From: an uncultured Microbulbifer sp.
GTDB taxonomy: Bacteria > Pseudomonadota > Gammaproteobacteria > Pseudomonadales > Cellvibrionaceae
NCBI RefSeq assembly: GCF_947498635.1
Contig: NZ_CANMKV010000005.1
Location: 90,993-154,992, forward strand
DNA: 64,000 nucleotides
Direction: 5' to 3'
In this document: positions 55,590 to 63,885 of the stretch, one piece after another
How positions within the stretch are numbered: position 1 is the first letter of the stretch
Layout of the letters: every line of letters starts with the position of its first letter
Notes under the pieces: generated by a model
Told to the model about the DNA's origin: nothing
Database searches by the model: none
What the model saw: the letters and a program-made list of their open reading frames with translations, nothing else
Made by a program: the position numbers and the translations under genes

Positions 55590-58500
55590 ATGGTTAGCAA
55601 CACCAACGAACAGGCACTGGAGGCCGCAATTGAGCAGGCTTTAACTGGCACAACCATAGAAGCCGTCAAGGCAGCGGGGGGTATTGCCGATGGCGGCAAA
55701 GCTCAAGTCGAAGAAATACCTGCTGACTACATAGTCGGGAATAGGCGTTACAAACTGGGCCTGCCGACTGATTTCAACGTCCAGTTTGCCCTTGATGAAA
55801 AGCTTTTCTGGCGCTTTCTGGAAGATACCCAGAAGCTCGAGCTGACCAAGCTGAAAAAACACAATCCTTCCGACTGGCAGCGCAAGTTACTGGAGCGCTA
55901 CGACCGGCTGATGAAGAAGCACGGTATTCTCTATCTGCTCAAGAAGGGGCTTCCGGTAGATGACGCTCATTTCCACCTTATGTATCCTGCGCCGCTGGCC
56001 AGCAGTAGCGAGAAGGTTAAACAGAACTTTGGCACCAATATTTTCAGCTGCACTCGCCAGGTGCGTTATTCCCTGATCAACCCACTTCATGAAATCGACA
56101 TGGTGCTGTTCGTGAACGGTATCCCGCTGGTGACGATGGAGTTGAAAAATGCCTGGACCGGCCAAACCGCCCGTTCCCACGGCCAGAAACAGTACCGGGA
56201 AGACCGCGACGTAAACCAACCGTTACTGAACTTCGGTCGTTGCCTGGTACATATGGCTGTGGATACGGATGAAGTCTACATGACCACCAAGCTGGCCGGG
56301 CAAGCGACTTACTTCCTGCCCTTTAACAAAGGTCACAACCACGGTAAGGGGAACCCGCCAAATCGCTCCCTTTCGGGCAAGGGGGGCCATAAGACTGCAT
56401 ATTTGTGGGAGGAGGTGTTTAGCAAAGAGAGCATGGCCAACATCATCCAGCACTTTGTGCGGCTGGATGGCAGCAGTAAAGATCCTCTGCGCAAGCGCAC
56501 CCTATTTTTCCCCCGTTACCACCAGCTGGATGTGGTGCGTAAGCTGGTTGACCACGCTTCCAGGTGCGGTGTGGGCCATACCTATTTGATTCAGCATTCT
56601 GCTGGGTCGGGCAAGTCAAACTCCATTACCTGGGCAGCTTATCAGCTTATAGAGACTTACCCGGCATCACTGCAAGTTGCGAATGGGAAAAGCGTAGAGC
56701 AGCCTCTGTTTGATTCGGTGATTGTAGTGACGGATCGCCGACTGCTGGATAGACAGCTGCGCGATAACATCAAGGAATTCTCCGAGGTTAAAAATATCGT
56801 TGCTCCGGCCCTTAAGTCTTCTGAGCTGAAGAGCGCGCTGGAGAATGGCAAAAAGATCATTATCACCACTATTCAGAAATTCCCGTTTATTGTGGACGGC
56901 ATCGAGGATCTCAGCGATAAGCGCTTTGCGGTGATCATCGACGAAGCTCACAGCTCACAGTCTGGCATTGCCCACGACAATATGAATCGTGTGATGGGGC
57001 AGGACGAGGAAGAGGATGATCAGGACAAGATCCTTAAAGCGATAAAATCCCGCAAGATGCGTGGCAATGCATCTTACATGGCTTTCACTGCTACGCCCAA
57101 GAACACTACCCTGGAAAAGTTTGGTGAAAAACAGGAAGATGGATCATTCAAGCCTTTCCATTTGTACTCCATGAAGCAAGCCATCGAAGAAGGCTTTATT
57201 CTGGATGTACTGGCTAATTACACGACCTACAAAAGTTATTACGAGATCGAAAAGTCCATCGCGGAAAACCCAGAATTTGATACCAAAAAGGCGCAAAAAA
57301 AACTGCGAGCCTATGTAGAGCGCAGCCAGCAGACCATCGATACCAAAGCTGAAATCATGTTGGATCACTTTATTCCTCAGGTCGTCAATGCCAAAAAACT
57401 CAAAGGCAAAGCCAAAGGCATGGTGGTAACGCAGAACATTGAAACGGCCATCCGTTATCACAAGGCCATTTCTCGCTTGCTGGAAGCGAGAGGTAATCCC
57501 TTTAAAGCCTTGCTAGCCTTTTCTGGGGCGAAAGAAGTGGATGGTATTGAATACACGGAAGCGGAGATCAACGGATTTTCGGAATCTAAGACCAAAACCA
57601 AATTCGATACCGATGAATATCGCTTGTTAGTCGTGGCCAATAAGTACCTCACCGGGTTTGACCAGCCAAAGCTTTGTGCCATGTATGTGGACAAAAAGCT
57701 AGCGTCGGTACTTTGTGTTCAGACCCTTTCCCGTCTCAACCGCTCTGCCCCCAAGCTGGGTAAGAAAACCGAGGATTTGTTTATTCTGGACTTCTTCAAC
57801 TTGGTTGATGAAGTAAAGGTTGCATTCGATCCCTTCTATACCGCGACATCATTGTCTCGGGCCACAGATATTAATGTGCTCCATGAGCTCAAGGACGCAA
57901 TGGACGATGTGGGTGTGTATGAATGGTACGAGGTTGAGGACTTCGTAAAGCGTTATTTTAATAATGAAGATGCACAAAAATTAAGCCCCATCATTGATAT
58001 AGCTGCCGCCCGTTTCGAACATGAGCTGGAACTAGAGGATGATGAAAAAGTAGATTTTAAGATCAAGGCAAAGCAGTACGTAAAAATCTACGGACAAATG
58101 GCGTCTATCATGCCCTTTGAAATCGTGGCATGGGAAAAACTGTTTTGGTTCCTGAAGTTCTTAATACCGAAGCTAAAAGTGAACGACCCTGATGCGGACA
58201 CTATCGATGAGCTATTGGAGTCCATTGATTTGAGTTCCTATGGCCTGCAAAGGGTAAAGCTGAATCACGCTATCAAGCTGGATGAGGCAGATACTGAGCT
58301 CGATCCCCAGAATCCAAACCCTCGTGGAACTCATGGTGGGGATCAACAAAAAGATCCATTGGACGATATCATCCTGACTTTCAATGAGCGCTGGTTCCAG
58401 GGTTGGAGTGCAACACCTGAAGAGCAGAAAGTTAAGTTCATTAACATTGCTGAGAGTATCAAACAGCATCCAGATTTTAAGGCCAAATACCAAAATAATC

Positions 58501-58658
58501 CTGATCCACACAACAGGGACCTAGCCTTCGAGAAAATGCTAAAAGAAGTGATGTTGCGCAGGCGAAAAGATGAGTTGGAACTATACAAATTGTTTGCTGG
58601 GGACGCTGCATTTAAAACTGCTTGGATGCAGAGTATGCAGCATGTACTTTCGGAGTGA
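55590..58658 (+). CDS. hsdR: type I restriction endonuclease subunit (HsdR)
   Basis: The 1022-residue protein has the N-terminal nuclease domain (HEIDMVLFVNGIPLVTMELK, about residues 168-190), SF2 helicase motifs Walker A AGSGKSNS (near 337) and DEAH IIDEAHSSQ (near 450), motif III FTATP, and motif VI QTLSRLNRS. A helical C-terminal region binds HsdM. AAGGA lies seven bases before ATG. It restricts DNA that lacks the HsdM mark, after translocating along it. No frame break is visible, so the system may be active. Confidence 0.95.
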   Translation: MVSNTNEQALEAAIEQALTGTTIEAVKAAGGIADGGKAQVEEIPADYIVGNRRYKLGLPTDFNVQFALDEKLFWRFLEDTQKLELTKLKKHNPSDWQRKLLERYDRLMKKHGILYLLKKGLPVDDAHFHLMYPAPLASSSEKVKQNFGTNIFSCTRQVRYSLINPLHEIDMVLFVNGIPLVTMELKNAWTGQTARSHGQKQYREDRDVNQPLLNFGRCLVHMAVDTDEVYMTTKLAGQATYFLPFNKGHNHGKGNPPNRSLSGKGGHKTAYLWEEVFSKESMANIIQHFVRLDGSSKDPLRKRTLFFPRYHQLDVVRKLVDHASRCGVGHTYLIQHSAGSGKSNSITWAAYQLIETYPASLQVANGKSVEQPLFDSVIVVTDRRLLDRQLRDNIKEFSEVKNIVAPALKSSELKSALENGKKIIITTIQKFPFIVDGIEDLSDKRFAVIIDEAHSSQSGIAHDNMNRVMGQDEEEDDQDKILKAIKSRKMRGNASYMAFTATPKNTTLEKFGEKQEDGSFKPFHLYSMKQAIEEGFILDVLANYTTYKSYYEIEKSIAENPEFDTKKAQKKLRAYVERSQQTIDTKAEIMLDHFIPQVVNAKKLKGKAKGMVVTQNIETAIRYHKAISRLLEARGNPFKALLAFSGAKEVDGIEYTEAEINGFSESKTKTKFDTDEYRLLVVANKYLTGFDQPKLCAMYVDKKLASVLCVQTLSRLNRSAPKLGKKTEDLFILDFFNLVDEVKVAFDPFYTATSLSRATDINVLHELKDAMDDVGVYEWYEVEDFVKRYFNNEDAQKLSPIIDIAAARFEHELELEDDEKVDFKIKAKQYVKIYGQMASIMPFEIVAWEKLFWFLKFLIPKLKVNDPDADTIDELLESIDLSSYGLQRVKLNHAIKLDEADTELDPQNPNPRGTHGGDQQKDPLDDIILTFNERWFQGWSATPEEQKVKFINIAESIKQHPDFKAKYQNNPDPHNRDLAFEKMLKEVMLRRRKDELELYKLFAGDAAFKTAWMQSMQHVLSE

Positions 58659-58860
58659 ATATCTGAAAAATCTAGTTGCTTTTTGTGGAAGTAAATATGT
58701 ACGTGGAAGGTGTGCTTTGTATGTAGGCTATCTGATAAACTCTAGGAGATATTACACGAAGCTCTTTTTACTTATTAATATATTTCTTTTCACCAATGGC
58801 TGGTAGGTAGCCAATCGTCCACACCTCCTGCGAACACTGGGGATATCAGTATAGAAATAC

Positions 58861-58904
58861 GGGGGCATTGGATAGAAACTAAGAGTTTCTTCCATGTTAG
58901 CCCC
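58861..58904. other. long imperfect hairpin downstream of the unknown two-gene module
   Basis: Arms beginning GGGGGCATTGGATAGAAACT and ending AGTTTCTTCCATGTTAGCCCC fold around AAG. It is between the hsdR 3' end and the convergent minus-strand genes (gap 58659-58940, which otherwise shows nothing). It could be a processing element or terminator-like end of the minus-strand transcript. Confidence 0.4.
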
Positions 58905-58940
58905 GTCCATATGATTATGTTTTTCTCGGGCGAATTACCT

Positions 58941-60065
58941 TCAGGCAGCCCACTGCTTATTGCCGTCACCCAACGTATTTTTTGCGGCGGGTTTCACATT
59001 ACGGAACAAGGCACCACACTTTGTAGCGATGTCAGTAGCAAGCCAAATAGCCCCCGCGCCGACGACGACTGAGCCGACCATCGTAGGTGCGGAGAAGAAG
59101 TTGTCTACAGCTTGACTCAGGTCTGACAGACCAGATGCACACCCAGCGGTCAATGCTGCCGGGGTCCGCAAAGCTTTGAAGGCTTTTTGCCTTACGTCGA
59201 TATTTCTGTAATCTTGCTTATTAAGCTGTATGTCAACCAATTCAATTTTTGCGTTTGCACAAATTGTTTTCAACTCCTCCTTACTGGTGTTTTTTCCGCG
59301 AGGATTAGAGAAAAATACAGCTTGCTTGGAAAGCTGATTGCCGTTGGCAACTTTTTGAGTGATACCGGGGGCGTCGGCTAGGCTTTTTAGTGCTTGCACA
59401 AAGGTACCAGCTCCTTCACCGTGCACCAGCCAGTTGATCGCGGCATTGTTGGCCTGTGCCTGCTGGATCAATGCCGCCAGAGACCGTGCATTGTGCGCCT
59501 TTTTGTGTTCGCCGTCTTGCCAGAACAGGGAGTAATGATAGTCATCATCAGTGAAATCATAGGAGCGCAGCGCGGCTTTATAAGCGGGCAAAATATGGCT
59601 GATAAGTAGGCGTCCGGCTTCCTCCTTGTTGTCAAATTTCCCGCTGACGGCAGCATAGTGAGCGCCTGCCCAGCGGTGGCTTTGGTCCATGCTTTTTCGA
59701 CGTTCGTCGTTAGTTTGCCATCTTAGGGGCGTCTTATTGACCCGGTACAACCCCGTTGTTTGATTTATTACCGGAGAAGAAATCGAACTATCAATTTGCA
59801 GACCATAGATCAGGACATCCCCGCTTTCGAGTATCTGGTAGTGGAACTGGGCTCCGTCTAATTTCAGTGTTTTCGTGCCGCTGTCTCTGCCGCCGGGATT
59901 AATCGCCAAGCTGTAAAGCGAACGCACCAGGTGTGTCTTGTAGTAGTTGCCGGGATGCTCGCGCTTCAGGGTTTCCCAGGTTTCAATATTTGCCGAGGTT
60001 ACATAGACATTGCGGTTGATATTGGGAGTCTCTCCCCGGCGAATGATTGCAGTGAGGTTCTTCAC
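58941..60065 (-). CDS. unknown cargo protein, second gene of a two-gene module
   Basis: The 374-residue protein is not recognised. Features: a glycine-rich turn in NWLVHGEGAGTFVQAL (around residue 215), which recalls alpha/beta hydrolase or Rossmann-type loops without a clear nucleophile, and one hydrophobic C-terminal segment (about 327-347, TMVGSVVVGAGAIWLATDIA) that could be a membrane anchor or a pore-forming helix. The GTG start has an AAGGAG site five bases upstream. It follows gene 60116-61009 by 50 bases. A toxin/effector or defence partner is a speculation from context. Confidence 0.55.
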   Translation of the reverse strand: MKNLTAIIRRGETPNINRNVYVTSANIETWETLKREHPGNYYKTHLVRSLYSLAINPGGRDSGTKTLKLDGAQFHYQILESGDVLIYGLQIDSSISSPVINQTTGLYRVNKTPLRWQTNDERRKSMDQSHRWAGAHYAAVSGKFDNKEEAGRLLISHILPAYKAALRSYDFTDDDYHYSLFWQDGEHKKAHNARSLAALIQQAQANNAAINWLVHGEGAGTFVQALKSLADAPGITQKVANGNQLSKQAVFFSNPRGKNTSKEELKTICANAKIELVDIQLNKQDYRNIDVRQKAFKALRTPAALTAGCASGLSDLSQAVDNFFSAPTMVGSVVVGAGAIWLATDIATKCGALFRNVKPAAKNTLGDGNKQWAA

Positions 60066-60115
60066 GATGGCTCCTTGCCTGTGATAGTTCGATTTTTTGT
60101 AGTTTGAGAATGCGC

Positions 60116-61009
60116 TTAAAGGGCCTTAGCCTGCCAAGGCGGCGGTGGGCTTCCAGGTTTGGTGATGATGAGTTTTTCGTCAAACTTCCCTTCCCAATGC
60201 CATTCGGGATACACCCAGTTTTCAATGTCACGTGCTGAGTTCGCTTTGGCCCCTGGCCACTGCTTTTGAGCGGTCACCAGCTGCGCTTTGGCGTCGGCAC
60301 TCAGCTGTAGTTCTACACTGTCGCAGAGTAAATCACGAATGCCGTTCATGGCTTTTAGGCAAGGCTCTACCGGGGCATAGCCCAGATTACGAAAGTTAAA
60401 CTGCAAGTAGCGCGTTTGGTCGAGTGGAACAAAGAAGCAGCTTGTGAAGTGCGTATCATAGAAGGGGCACTCCTCTAGTGCCTCTGCAGAGAATCGTTGG
60501 TGCTCCTCAAAAAATATTGCCGTGGCCCCGGCCAGATTGCGCAGTTGCCAGTTCACAGGGGCTTTCTGCGGTCGATGGTCGGGTATACAGGGCCCCAAAT
60601 AATAGAGATAACGCATGATGACTGTCTCAAAATGCTGCGGGTTAAAACAGCTCATGCCTTGAGGCAGCGTGTCGTGGCGATACAGCGCTAATGTAAAATC
60701 AATGGTGCCAATAGGACGACCGCGCCAGATAGGACCGAACAGCTCCCAGCTGCGTTTCATCAAGATCTGTAGGGCTACCCCTTCGCGCTTCCATTCTTCT
60801 CTTTTAATGTCAGTGGAGTACTGACTGTCATCAAAGATATTAACACTGCGTGGTGGCTCCTGGCTGGAATCCGCGAAGCTGTCCTGGCAGAGGTTGGGCG
60901 GGGAGCTAAAAGTCAGGCGGCTGCCGGAGAGATCGATAACAATGGTTTCACGCTCATGACGACGGGGTATATAGGGGCGTTGACGTGAGGCAAACAGGCG
61001 AGACAGCAT
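60116..61009 (-). CDS. unknown cargo protein, first gene of a two-gene module
   Basis: The 297-residue soluble protein is not recognised. It begins MLSRLFASRQRPYIPRRHER, has an aromatic-rich middle (RYLYYLGPCIPDHR; FYDTHFTSCFFVPLDQTRYL) and a long tail with WVYPEWHWEGKFDEK. The start at ATG 61009 (AAGGA upstream) is preferred over GTG 61039. The two genes read leftwards, opposite to hsdR. An immunity or sensor role for the downstream protein is possible by arrangement alone. Confidence 0.55.
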   Translation of the reverse strand: MLSRLFASRQRPYIPRRHERETIVIDLSGSRLTFSSPPNLCQDSFADSSQEPPRSVNIFDDSQYSTDIKREEWKREGVALQILMKRSWELFGPIWRGRPIGTIDFTLALYRHDTLPQGMSCFNPQHFETVIMRYLYYLGPCIPDHRPQKAPVNWQLRNLAGATAIFFEEHQRFSAEALEECPFYDTHFTSCFFVPLDQTRYLQFNFRNLGYAPVEPCLKAMNGIRDLLCDSVELQLSADAKAQLVTAQKQWPGAKANSARDIENWVYPEWHWEGKFDEKLIITKPGSPPPPWQAKAL

Positions 61010-61559
61010 GTACAAATCAATCCTTTGAACAGTGTTCACCAGATTTTACTCTTCTAATGGTGAATGGTCCAAACTTCTTGAAGGTGTTGCCATTACCGGG
61101 TGGATGCTAGTAACGGATGCATTAGAAAAAAGACCTACCGACGGTTGAAACCAGCGGGACTTTCAAGGTTGCTACTCGGAGATGAATAGCAGGCGTCAAA
61201 GGTAATTGACTTGAGGTGTATTTGCCAAGCCCCCAGGCCTTATGAAGTGCGATTTTCCTTATCATTTAGTACGTTTTACCTATTTCCAAGGGTAAACTCT
61301 ATTGGAAATAGAGAAAGTCTATATTCAGCGAGAAGGATTTACTTTTTTGACCACCATGCTTTGGTGCCTGAATTTCAAAATTACAACGAAAATCAATGAC
61401 ATGCGATGATTTTCATCCCTCTATACCGTTGTGTATTATTCCCTTCAACTTTGTCATATAGCTAATTATGACGTCCTTTAAGGGATAAATAACATCAATC
61501 GATTCTTGCATAGCAGTAACTTAAGTGAGCCAATTATTTGGTGCGACTCAACGTATTAG
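61010..61559. other. intergenic stretch, mostly featureless, possibly eroded helicase DNA
   Basis: This interval of 550 bases lacks a convincing gene. It includes the promoter region of the two-gene module near 61020-61100. The part just before 61560 may be decayed 5' sequence of the helicase fragment. A small plus-strand open frame at 61211 looks random. Confidence 0.45.
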
Positions 61560-62084
61560 GTGGGATTCTTCGAGTCCAGTTCTATTTTTGATACAGAGCG
61601 ATTTAGGCCCGTTATTTATAATAATCTCAAGTGGCGAATTGTTCATATCGAGCAGCATGTTGGTTACATTAAATTTGATGTGGAAGTGGGTCGGCCACTA
61701 ACTGAGTTGGATGTTCCTGAGACTGAGCTGGAGTGGGTGGCAGGATCTACCGTACATTTTAGCGTGTGTGAATTTATTAATAGTGATGGCTATGATGATT
61801 CGCTAAATATAATGGTACCTTTCCAGGTTGCATACGCAGTATCGATACACAAAGCTCAGAGGCTTGAATATGATTCTGTGAAAGTAGTCATCACTGATGC
61901 TAATGAAGGGGATATATCACATAGCATTTTTTATGCCCCCATCACCAGTACACGCGATCGATTAAAAATATTTCAGACACCAGAAAACCAGCATAAAGTT
62001 ATTTCTAGGCTGCAAAGAGTAACTAAGAGCAAGGATGTAGCACTGCTTCCAAGTCGGTGTAGTCTAGCCGTTTTCAGTAATTGA
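61560..62084 (+). pseudogene. C-terminal remnant of a UvrD/RecD-like (UvrD_C_2) helicase
   Basis: The 174 codons match only the last part of DNA helicases with a UvrD_C_2 domain: MVPFQVAYAVSIHKAQRLEYD, then SHSIFYAPITSTRDRLKIFQTP. Intact relatives have HKAQGLEYDSVKVVITDA and TAITRARERLKI. Here the glycine of HKAQG is arginine and the motif VI arginine pattern is disrupted (ITSTRDR). No N-terminal helicase core is present upstream. The fragment is a non-functional relic, once possibly a defence or repair helicase in the cargo. Confidence 0.8.
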
Positions 62085-62149
62085 ATTGGAATTATTGATA
62101 GAGCGTAGAAAGGTATCTGACATTAAGTGATAAGCCACATGTTTACAGA

Positions 62150-63646
62150 CTATTGTGCTGAGTTGATGACAGATTGCTTCCAATTAAAATTGCCAAGTTG
62201 TTTAAAGCTCAAGGGTTTACTCGCTTCTTCTTTGAAGAAGTAGCTTAGCTCTGATCTTGCCAACATGTAAAATACATTGGTGATCATGAAGCCCTGCTTT
62301 TGTAGTCCACTAAGTGTTTTACCTTGTGCCTTTTGATTTTGGTCCGCGGATTTTTTGAGGTTGTTAATCAGGTGTTGCCACGATTTTTTGCAAATCAACC
62401 AATCACGATTTTGTGAATCGGCCTTTTGCAAAGCTTTAACAAAACCTGCATCAAGTAGCTGTTTTAGTTGATAGCGGGAAAGTTCAGTTTCAAGAACAGC
62501 CTGCTCCATTGACCAGTTGTCTTGGTACATTTTAGCCAGAGACTCAATCTGGTCTCTGTTAAAGTAGACTTTGCCTTTAAATTTGTGGAGTGTGATTTTG
62601 TCTTGGGCTATCAGGCTATGAATTCTAGGCTCTCGACAAGCAAGTATGCGCTGGGCTTCTTTTTGGGTTATCAAAGGACGCTCAGAGGATGACAGGGATA
62701 TTCTAGTCAGCCTATGGGTTTGAATTGCATTTGGCCAATTGATCTCGATGAACTGGTCGAATGCGGCACGTAAGCGAGCAATGCCTTTGTTCTTTCGCTG
62801 TCTGTGTAGTTTCTCATGAATGTCTCGAAAGTGCTTGTTGATACCCGACTGTCCACGATCACTCATTGGGTTGTCTATGTACTGGCTGATTAGCAGATGG
62901 AAACCTTGTGGCCAACGCTTCAAGGACTGCCATGCCTGAGTATAGTGAAGGGAAACGTTCAGGTTGTCCAAGCTGGCAGGCGAGAACAGTGCATGGTGGA
63001 ATAACCGGTATTGATAGTGTGCAATGAAATGGATTAGAGATAGAGCTTCAACGAAGTTCAGGCCCTTAAGCACCGCCGGTGTCGATATTGGCAGGCTGCG
63101 TCCTTCAATCAGGTAAGCCATTGTTCTGGTAAAAGCTAAGGTCGCAGGCGAAGCTTTGGGTATCAAATTGACTGTTGGGAATGGATCGTTTTTATTGAAC
63201 TCGTTGAGAGTGCGACGGTACCAGCTCAGCCTCTTACCAGTCTTTGGACTGGTGTCGACCAATAACAACTTGTGCTTGACACAGGCTGTATAGGCAATGT
63301 GGCTCCAGAGGTCGGAAGAATATCCGGTCTCCTCGAGGCATTCGGGGCAGATTTTCGGGGTTTTGACGAAGATCTTGGTCGTAAAGTGCGGTAATTGGGA
63401 CGATTTGAAGGTATCAGCCGTTCTCGGGTAGGTATAATCAAGGCCCAGCTGGGAAAAGTAAGGCTCTATATCATACTCCCCTGTGATCATCTGGTGGGTA
63501 GGTATTCGAAGGTTTTTCCACGGCAGACCGGCATGTTGGAGCAAATGGCCGATATGGTGAAAGCCATTTTGCTCGCTGACCGGGATAAGATAACTGACGA
63601 TGCACTCATCGGGTTGCCGATGGGGTCGAATTAGTAGCTTGCTCAT
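62150..63646 (-). CDS. tnsD: TnsD-like TniQ protein, probable parE-site selector
   Basis: The 498-residue protein starts with the TniQ core SKLLIRPHRQPDECIVSYL and zinc ligands CPEC (residues 100, 103) with CVKH (122-125). Its long C-terminal half contains HTH-like segments (RPLITQKEAQRILACREPRI; MEQAVLETELSRYQLKQLLD) of the kind used by Tn7 TnsD (508 residues) to bind glmS. It is therefore the best candidate to recognise the 3' end of parE. The start is set at 63646; a GTG at 63742 would place coding sequence over TnsB-type sites. Confidence 0.85.
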   Translation of the reverse strand: MSKLLIRPHRQPDECIVSYLIPVSEQNGFHHIGHLLQHAGLPWKNLRIPTHQMITGEYDIEPYFSQLGLDYTYPRTADTFKSSQLPHFTTKIFVKTPKICPECLEETGYSSDLWSHIAYTACVKHKLLLVDTSPKTGKRLSWYRRTLNEFNKNDPFPTVNLIPKASPATLAFTRTMAYLIEGRSLPISTPAVLKGLNFVEALSLIHFIAHYQYRLFHHALFSPASLDNLNVSLHYTQAWQSLKRWPQGFHLLISQYIDNPMSDRGQSGINKHFRDIHEKLHRQRKNKGIARLRAAFDQFIEINWPNAIQTHRLTRISLSSSERPLITQKEAQRILACREPRIHSLIAQDKITLHKFKGKVYFNRDQIESLAKMYQDNWSMEQAVLETELSRYQLKQLLDAGFVKALQKADSQNRDWLICKKSWQHLINNLKKSADQNQKAQGKTLSGLQKQGFMITNVFYMLARSELSYFFKEEASKPLSFKQLGNFNWKQSVINSAQ

Positions 63647-63710
63647 ATTTTGAGCATAGAATCTTAAGGTACTGTAGTGCAGAGATGGTGATTTTGGGCA
63701 GGCAAGAAAC

Positions 63711-63880
63711 TTGTTCAAACTTATGTCGAGCCCACGTGACACGAGGGCATCAGACCGTTTTTGGTGATAGTAGAAATTTGTTCAATCTATTCTCGAATGT
63801 TTTGTTCAAACTTATTTCGAACTGAGTCGAAAAATGCGGGCTGTAGGGGTATTTTGTTCAAACTTCTACGAGGATTTACA
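63711..63880. repeat. right transposon end with four TnsB-type sites
   Basis: Four copies of TTGTTCAAACTTATNTCGA-type sequence occur at 63711-63731, 63778-63798, 63802-63822 and 63854-63874; the terminal ACA of the end is at 63878-63880. Spacings are 67, 24 and 52 bases, more open than at the left end. Copies 1 and 3 share TTGTTCAAACTTAT exactly. Confidence 0.88.
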
Positions 63881-63885
63881 TAATC
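63881..63885. repeat. right target-site duplication TAATC
   Basis: TAATC directly follows the terminal ACA and matches the left copy at 39685-39689. Confidence 0.9.

Larger units (their letters stand above)
39690..63880. mobile_element. Tn7-like transposon inserted at the 3' end of parE
   Basis: The left end begins TGTAAATTAGCGC and the right end finishes GAGGATTTACA, so both termini read TGTAAAT inward. TAATC flanks both sides (39685-39689 and 63881-63885), the 5-bp duplication typical of Tn7 relatives. Both ends carry repeated TnsB-type sites. The 24,191-bp element encodes TnsA, TnsB (frameshifted), TnsC, a short TniQ, and a TnsD-like TniQ protein, plus cargo: a Tus-like operon, a candidate sRNA, a WYL-regulated type I restriction-modification island, and an unknown two-gene module. 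Orientation-specific insertion right behind an essential gene is typical of TnsD-directed transposition. Confidence 0.95.

Noticed and set aside
39690..63880. CRISPR array or Cascade genes for RNA-guided transposition
   Set aside because: No regularly spaced repeats and no cas genes are present anywhere in the element; the short TniQ is encoded with tnsABC but without Cas partners.
39690..63880. tnsE
   Set aside because: No gene of the right size and character was found; the Tus-like protein is too short and unlike TnsE.
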